NCBI RefSeq assembly: GCF_016906535.1
Contig: NC_057383.1
Coordinates: 1,240,001-1,304,000, forward strand
Length of the DNA stretch: 64,000 nt
Source of the DNA: Rhizoctonia solani
Taxonomy: Eukaryota > Basidiomycota > Agaricomycetes > Cantharellales > Ceratobasidiaceae
Direction: 5' to 3'
In this document: positions 57,597-64,000 of the stretch, piece by piece
How positions within the stretch are numbered: the stretch's first letter is position 1
How the letters are laid out: every line of letters begins with the position of its first letter
The notes under the pieces: generated by a model
What the model was told of the DNA's origin: nothing
The model's input: the letters and a program-made list of their open reading frames with translations, nothing else
The model's database searches: none
Translations under genes and position numbers: made by a program

Positions 57597-60122
57597 TCAG
57601 TCGTCATGGGCGGACCGCCAGATGGCATCGGCGACGGCGACGACATCGGTCATGGCCTGGAGGTTATGGACCCTGACGATGTCGGCGCCGGCCTGGACGC
57701 AGGCAGCGACCGCAGCAGCCGTCGCCCATTCCCTCTCTTGCGCCCCTACCGGTGCTGTCTCCGAATTCCCCCTGCTGCGGGCGACGATCGAACCAAGATA
57801 CGACTTTCTCGATGTACCGGCCAAGATCGGTAGACCTCCCAGCGCTCGCTTCGGACCGTCGCCACCTTCCACAAGATGCTTGAGATTCCGCACGAGCTGA
57901 AGGTTCCCCGCTATTGATTTGCTGAATCCGTAGCCTGGATCGGCGATGATGTTCCATCGTCTGACGCCGGATCGAAGTGCTGCGGCGACTTGCTGTCCTA
58001 GCTCATTACGAACACCATCCAGTGTTCCTGATGGATACACCTTATCTTCGTTAGCGAGCTCACGCGAATGCATCAAGACGATAGGACACCCAAACTCATG
58101 TGCGACATCAAACATCGATTCTGATTGGCGGAACGCGGAAGATGCGTACTCGCCTCGGCCGGCACGAATATCGTTGATCCAGTTGGCACCTGCCATGAGC
58201 GCAGCTCTCGCAACCTCGGCGCGGAACGTATCGACTGAAATGGGGATCGTGATTCCTGCTTCTCGGACCGCCTGTATAGCGGGAACGATGCGCGAGATCT
58301 CTGTTTCCGGTGAGACAGAGGCCGCACCCGGACGAGTGGAGTATCCTCCGATGTCTAAAATATCCGCGCCTTGCTTGAGCGAATCGCGCACGTATTGTAA
58401 AGCGGGAGACGGCTGCAAGGATTCTGGGGCGTGGACGTGTTTTCCCCCGTCAGAGAACGAATCTGGCGTCGTATTGAGGGTTGCCATGAGATAGGTTTTA
58501 GAACCCCATGTCCAGTAGGGATGCTGCATTTCAGCAGAGGCGCTTGAATGTGCGGTTGATATGAGCGGCATCACGCGCTGCATTGGGGGGTTGCTTTTGG
58601 GTAAAGAGTTTAAGAGGTTTTGAATCGATTTCTGCTCAGTTGGGTGGGTGTATGCAGGGATGATACTTGATTCAAGAGTCAGAGCAAACTGGGGTCATCA
58701 AAAAGAGAATACTCACTCAGCAAGAGGTCTTAACACGAATTCTCGTTCCTTTAACCTCGCATGGGGTATCTGAAGCGGGAACTCGCCCTCGGATATATCT
58801 ACTGAGAGGTCGTCGTAGAACAAGATATCCAAGTCTACAACCCGAGGCCCATTTCTAAATGTTGGAGTGCGACCAACTTCATTCTCGACACGCTTCAATA
58901 GGGCAATAAGTTCGGTTGGGCTTAGAGAGGTGCTTATCTAGGCAATAATAATTAACCAAGAAATAGGGAAATTTTCAGAAGCCGAGTGACTTACTGCGCA
59001 AACTCCATTAATAAACAAGGCTTGTTCTTCGTGATACATTGCCTCGGTTTCATAAAGATAACTTGTATCCACCACCTTGACACCCTCTCTCTCCAAAGCC
59101 TGTAATCCCTTCTCGATATTTACAAATCGATCGCCCATATTCGAACCCAGAGCAACAATCGCAAGGTGCTGGCCCCTTGGAGGTGTATAAGCCAATGCGC
59201 TGCAAAGTGCGGACGCAGGTCCATTTGCAGGCCCAGGAAGACCAAAGTCGGACAAAGTGCGAGTGATTTGTACGGCGGCAGTATCGGCCATCATTAATGC
59301 GCTCGGTTTACCGACTCGAACTGTGATTTCATTGATGTGTTGTCCCGCTTGAAGCACGACTTGAGCGATAGCGGCTGCGAGAGATTCGACAGTTTGGTAT
59401 GCGGATGCGACCGTGAACTATCTTTGGGAAGTTGGTATAGTTTATTGGGAGAAGTGTGGATGACTTACGTCCGACACTCTAGCGACCAGGTTTCGAAAGT
59501 CGAATCCGGTTGGAGGGAGGGGGCTATTGGATTCGAGGGACCATTCAAGGTCGAGGCGAACAAGCTGTTTCTCGAGTCGCTCCCAAGGATGAAGTCCAAT
59601 AATAGTACTCAGTTCGAGGCTCCGGACGAAATAGGTCTGATTCTCAGTACCTTGCCGAAGTTGAACAGATTTGATTCCGGCGCCCTGGGCATGTAATAAG
59701 GCTCTTCGTTTCTCAATCACAGATCGCACCTCATTAATACTCCTGAATGCGTCAAAGCAAGCATCTGCGATTCCCTTTGAAAGGGACTCGACCGAGGAAA
59801 ATTTGCCCTTTTCAGAGGCGCATGCTTCGGCGACTTTGCATATAGAGCCATAGCTGACGGATTCGTCTAGATTATCGACAGCACCAGATTGAGCCAGCGA
59901 GAGAGGAACAGTAATAGATAACACCAACGGCTGAAGTTTTTGCTCGACGCCAGGACGAGGCCAGTGCGACGCTCCAAGAGTCGTATGTACCGAGAGACCA
60001 TCTACAATAATCAAGTCAGGCTTGGAGCTCAAATTTACAGATGATGTCATTCTGACTGAGGCACAGTGGTTGCTCCGGGGAAGTCGAATGGGCAATGAGA
60101 TCGCCCTCGTCGCTAGATTCAT
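57597..60122 (-). CDS. FOL1: FOL1: trifunctional folate synthesis protein (DHNA - HPPK - DHPS)
   Basis: Makes dihydropteroate from dihydroneopterin and p-aminobenzoate. Two FolB-like aldolase domains come first (DLIIVDGLSVHTTLGASHWP; then TYFVRSLELSTIIGLHPWE). The HPPK domain follows (ALGSNMGDRFVNIEKGLQAL; RNGPRVVDLDILFYDD), then DHPS (LMATLNTTPDSFSDGG; ADILDIGGYSTRPGA; SVDTFRAEVARAAL; RKSYLGSIV). GT-AG introns lie at about 59418-59468, 58937-58993 and 58631-58717. Two starts are possible: ATG 60050 (MTSSVNLS) gives the bare enzyme, and ATG 60122 adds 24 Arg-rich, acid-free residues that look like a mitochondrial presequence, as expected since yeast Fol1 is mitochondrial. Intact; its 3' end was copied into the left arm. 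Divergent from PPX1. Confidence 0.94.
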
Positions 60123-60263
60123 CCCATCGATGCTGGTGGCGGTGCGAGTGGATCTAGAATTTGACGATTTCCCGGTTCTGAAGGTTAAGCGCCAACCGGG
60201 AGGGGGCGATCCGGCGTGGGCTGGCCCACCCTCAACGGCGACTTGGAGCGATAAAAGAGGAGA
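60123..60263. promoter_or_regulatory. Shared 141-bp divergent promoter, FOL1 and PPX1
   Basis: The upstream FOL1 ATG (60122) and the PPX1 ATG (60264) are 141 bp apart and point away from each other. GC-rich; no clear TATA box. If FOL1 starts at 60050 the gap is 213 bp. Confidence 0.6.
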
Positions 60264-61749
60264 ATGAGATTTCCGAGCCGGCGAGTGGTAATTCCGATCG
60301 TAGGATTCATGGTTGTGTCAGTTGTAGTGATTGGATCGACGATGATCTCTGGTATTCGGACCCATCTCAAGTCAAAGATCTTGCCCTATTTAACGGCCCC
60401 CTTCTCTTCCGCCCCGACAACCACCCCACTCGTCTCCTTGACTGAACCAGAGATTATCTCAGCAAATATGAGCGCACTGTCGAAATTCTTTGCGAATAAC
60501 AAGATATCTTTCTTGGACGACTTGAACTCTACCCGGGGTGAAGGATGGACAATTGTCATGGGCAATCCAGCTGGAGGTGAGCATAATACATCATTAGCCA
60601 CGGTCTACTTTAACGGCATCGTCAATATCAGATCTCGACTCGTGTGCCAGTGCTCTCGCCCATTCATATCTCTCCACCATCCTCGACCACAAACGCACCA
60701 TAGCTCTCATCCAGACCCCGCGCTCAGACCTCAAACTCCGCCCCGAAAACCTTCTTGCATTCAAATATGCTCGTCTCGACAAGGACAACAGTGATTTGTT
60801 CACCATGGACGACTTGACCAGTGCGATCAAGCTCGAGGAACTGCGGTCTTCCTACGCCCTCGTAGACGACAACGTGCTCTCGTCCAAGTTCCCAAATGAC
60901 CCCGCTGCCGACCGAGTCAACGCCATCTTTGACCATCATACAAACGCGGGCGCCCATCCCAATGCAAACCCTCGAATTATTCATCCGGCAGGATCGTGTG
61001 CCTCGATCGTCACTAACTATTTTCAACCCCGGTTTCCTCCGTCCCCTGCGCCCGGAGACGCAATCACAGACGTCTCTTCGCTCTTGTTGTCCGCTATCAT
61101 GATCGACACGAGCGGACTCAAGGATAACGGCAAGACCACGCCACATGATACGACCGCCGCGGAATACCTCTACCCTCGTACGCCGTTTGGCGCTCCAACC
61201 ATCGCTGGAGGGGAGCCCAACAAGGAGCACATGTCATTGTCGGACCTGGCCACACTCCTCGTTGATGCAAAGCGAGATGTTGCCAATTTGTCAGGGGAAG
61301 AACTCCTTAAACGGGACTACAAACCATTCCACTGGAAGAACTCAAAGGGCGAGGCTGTCCACGTCGGGTTATCTACCGTTCCCATGGGCTTGAAGCACTG
61401 GATCGAACGCGACGGACAGAAAAAGTTTTGGGAAGACCAAGAAGCGTACATCAAGAAGGAAAAACTCGACATCTTGGGCGTGCTCACCACTTTCCGGACT
61501 CGGAACAAGAACAAGCACAAGCGGGAGATGCTACTCGTCTTTCCTCAGGGCGAAGGGGTAGCTGATGCTCCGACCGGATTGGAACTACAGTTGTATACTG
61601 GCATAGAGAGTAACCCAGAATTGGGCGCGGAACCAAAGGATATACCCGGAATTGAGAATCGGAGGGCGAGGGCCTGGGAGCAAACACAGAAACAGGCGAC
61701 CAGGAAGCAGATTGCACCCGCTATTCAAGCCATCATCGAGGCCAGCTAA
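60264..61749 (+). CDS. PPX1: Exopolyphosphatase PPX1 (DHH family), with N-terminal membrane segment
   Basis: Removes terminal phosphates from inorganic polyphosphate. One intron (about 60577-60630, GTGAGC...ATCAG) joins VMGNPAG to DLDSCASALAHSYLS, giving the DHH motif I. Then LVDDN, the signature IFDHHTNAG (motif III), SCASIVTNYF, MIDTSGLKDNGKTT and a DHHA2 C-terminal domain ending IQAIIEAS. Metal ligands D, DxD, D and DHH are present. The first 35 residues contain a hydrophobic stretch (VVIPIVGFMVVSVVVIGSTM) preceded by Arg residues, not typical of yeast Ppx1; it could be a signal anchor or a targeting sequence. MSALSKFFANNK downstream resembles the usual PPX1 start. No break seen. Confidence 0.93.
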
Positions 61750-62170
61750 ATCATGTTGTTTTCTTGTAAATTAGTCTTGTGTATCTACACCAAACTTGTA
61801 TCCTATAAATAGATGAATGACAATTCTTACTCGTGTGACCTCGGGAAGCCTTGGCGCTAAGATAGGAGCATCCATTACGTCGGTGATCTGCAGCTACGCA
61901 ACTTGGTGTTTGGAGCCGAGGCCCACCGTCATATATCTATTTCAGGATGCGGTTCCCTTTCGGACTTCCTCGATCAGACCAATAAAACCCGAGGCAAATT
62001 ACACACTTTATAAATTTATACAACCAACAATCCCGTTCAGGCATTGAGTCCCACTGTAAAATTCCACCTATTTCAGTAGACTAACATTAACATAGTGTCA
62101 AAGCCTTTCCTCAGCGCTCATAGTATTGCGTCATTGACTATGCCAGCTTGTACACCTCGTGGGCCCTAAC
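61750..62170. other. 3' region of PPX1, no gene
   Basis: Contains the PPX1 terminator region. Nothing else recognised before the minisatellite starts. Confidence 0.5.
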
Positions 62171-64000
62171 ATAGGAGTAACATAGGGCCACAGCTTGGGG
62201 GTAGGGGGATGGCCAGGAAGGGGGGTTGGGGGATAATATAATGGTAGGGGGAAATGGTAGTGAGGGGATAGGGGCATATGTTATGGTAGTGTAGGGGAAT
62301 GCATGGGGTGTATGATAGGGGTACATGTTAATATATGTTATAAGGGGTGATCAGAGCCAGGGGTAATGTTAATTGGGGGGAGATATAGGGGTAATGTTAC
62401 TGGGGGGAGTATGGTAGTAGGGATATGAATGGACAGGGGCACTCCAAGGGAATGTTAGTGGAGGGGGGTATGTTAGTGGGGGATAGGGGTACTGCATACA
62501 TCAATGCTAGTGAGGGGGATTATGTTAGTGGGGGATAGGGGGTAATGCTAGTGGTGAGACTATGTTAGTAAGGGGTAAGGGTTGTACCAATATGGGGAGG
62601 GTGGAACAGGGGATAATGTTAGTGAGGGGGAGTATGTTAGTGGGGGATAGGGGTAGCATGCACATGAATGCTAGTGGATAGGAGGCAATGCTAGTGAGGG
62701 GAACTATGTTAGTGGGGGATAGGGGGTAATGTTAGTGGGGGATAGGGGGTAATGTTAGTGGGGGGGACCATGTTAGTGATGGTTAGGGGTAGGATGGATG
62801 GGGGGATGGACTGGGGGATAATGTTAGTGAGGGGGAGTATGTTAGTGGGGGATAGGGGGTAATGTTAGTGGGGGGACTATGTTAGTGATGGTTAGGGGGT
62901 GCACACATGAATGTTAGTGGGGGGGACAATGTTAGTGGGGGATAGGGGGTAATGTTAGTGGGGGGACTATGTTAGTGATGGTTAGGGGAGTGCGCACATG
63001 AATGTTAGTGGGGGGGACAATGTTAGTGGGGGATAGGGGGTAATGTTAGTGGGGGGGACTATGTTAGTGATGGTTAGGGGAGTGCGCACATGAATGTTAG
63101 TGGATGGTGGGCAATGTTAGTGGGGGGGGACAATGTTAGTGATGGTTAGGGGTAGGATGGATGGGGGGGATGGACTGGGGGATAATGTTAGTGAGGGGGA
63201 GTATGTTAGTGGGGGATAGGGGGTTAATGTTAGTGGGGGGACTATGTTAGTGATGGTTAGGGGGTGTGCACATGAATGTTAGTGGGGGGGACAATGTTAG
63301 TGGGGGATAGGGAGTAATGTTAGTGGGGGGACTATGTTAGTGATGGTTAGGGGAGTGCGCACATGAATGTTAGTGGATGGTGGGCAATGTTAGTGGGGGG
63401 GACAATGTTAGTGATGGTTAGGGGTAGGATGGATGGGGGGGATGGACTGGAGGATAATGTTAGTGAGGGAGAGTATGTTAGTGGGGGATAGGGGGTAATG
63501 TTAGTGGGGGGGACTATGTCAGTGATGGTTAGGGGAGTGCGCACATGAATGTTAGTGGATATGAGATAATGTTAGTGGGGGGGACAATGTTAGTGATGGT
63601 TAGGGGTAGGATGGATGGGGGGGATGGACTGGAGGATAATGTTAGTGAGGGAGAGTATGTTAGTGGGGGATAGGGGAGTGCACACATGAATGTTAGTGGA
63701 TATGAGATAATGTTAGAGGGGGGGACAATGTTAGTGGAGGATAGGGGGTAATGTTAATTGGGGGACTATGTTAGTTAGGGATGATGGTATTATATGTAAG
63801 GATGGATGGAATGGAGGACAATATTACTCAGGGGACTATGTTAGTGGGGGATAGGGGGTAATGTTAGTGAGAGAGACCATGTTAGTGAGGGTCAGGGGGG
63901 TGCACACATGAGTGTTAGTGGATGGGGAGTAGTGTCAGTGGGGGGGACTATGTTAGTGGGGGATAGGGGACAATGTTAGTACAGGCAACTATGTTAATGG
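62171..64000. repeat. G-rich minisatellite, continues beyond the window
   Basis: Built of degenerate units such as AATGTTAGTGGGGGATAGGG and ATGTTAGTGATGGTTAGGGG. A longer-period marker (GTGCGCACATGAATGTTAGT and variants) recurs at about 62890, 62992, 63083, 63267, 63356, 63538 and 63677, so the higher-order period is roughly 90-100 bp with some double steps. All G runs are on the + strand. Minus-strand open frames here are artefacts of the repeat. Confidence 0.9.

Larger units (their letters stand above)
54471..57739. repeat. Right arm of 3,269-bp inverted duplication (source copy)
   Basis: Perfect mirror of 45467-48735 (coordinates sum to 103206) except position 56950. This arm runs from just upstream of the laccase TATA box into the last exon of an intact FOL1 gene, so it is the original arrangement. 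Spacer between arms is 5,735 bp. Confidence 0.95.

Noticed and set aside
62171..64000. Telomere at the right end
   Set aside because: TTAGGGG-like pieces occur but not as a clean tandem telomere repeat, and the array continues past the window.

Overview
This is fungal nuclear DNA. Genes are broken by many 45-60 bp GT-AG introns, and the families present (Scc3/STAG cohesin subunit, trifunctional FOL1, laccase, Zn2Cys6 regulator, Tnp2-type transposase relic) fit an Agaricomycete. A Rhizoctonia/Ceratobasidium-like genome is my best guess; that is inference from gene flavour, not a database result.

Left third (1-17 kb) is a transposon graveyard. A decayed Tnp2/CACTA-like transposase enters from the left edge (to 2867). 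From 3.2 to 9.0 kb lies a nest of LTR-like insertions: about 561-bp elements and 173-bp elements, most with perfect 5-bp target duplications, plus a 216-bp TA-flanked MITE. Nested duplications allow the order of insertion to be read. A broken AT-hook gene (9.9-12.6 kb, minus), a ~110-bp tandem repeat (13.1-13.8 kb) and an unrecognised Pro/Ser-rich gene (14.7-16.5 kb) follow.

The middle (17-44 kb) holds single-copy genes: the cohesin subunit SCC3/STAG (+, with a GC-AG intron), a convergent Ser/Pro-rich coiled-coil gene (-), a gene-poor 5-kb stretch, then the PAT-complex subunit Asterix (+), threonine synthase THR4 (-) and a Zn2Cys6 transcription factor (-). Each of these last three carries one apparent single-base frameshift. 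They are followed by a ~1,080-residue unrecognised protein (-) and a DUF1295 membrane reductase-like gene (+).

The right part (45-62 kb) is dominated by a 3,269-bp inverted duplication (45467-48735 and 54471-57739; coordinates always sum to 103206) with one mismatch seen. Each arm carries a complete laccase gene. The right arm reaches into the 3' end of FOL1, so the left arm carries an orphan FOL1 tail; the right arm is therefore the source. Between the arms lies a low-complexity gene. FOL1 (folate synthesis: DHNA, HPPK and DHPS activities) is divergent from PPX1 (exopolyphosphatase) across 141 bp. The window ends in a G-rich minisatellite (from about 62.17 kb) that continues past the edge.

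No tRNA, rRNA or CRISPR was found. Exon joins were deduced by eye from splice consensus and protein continuity.
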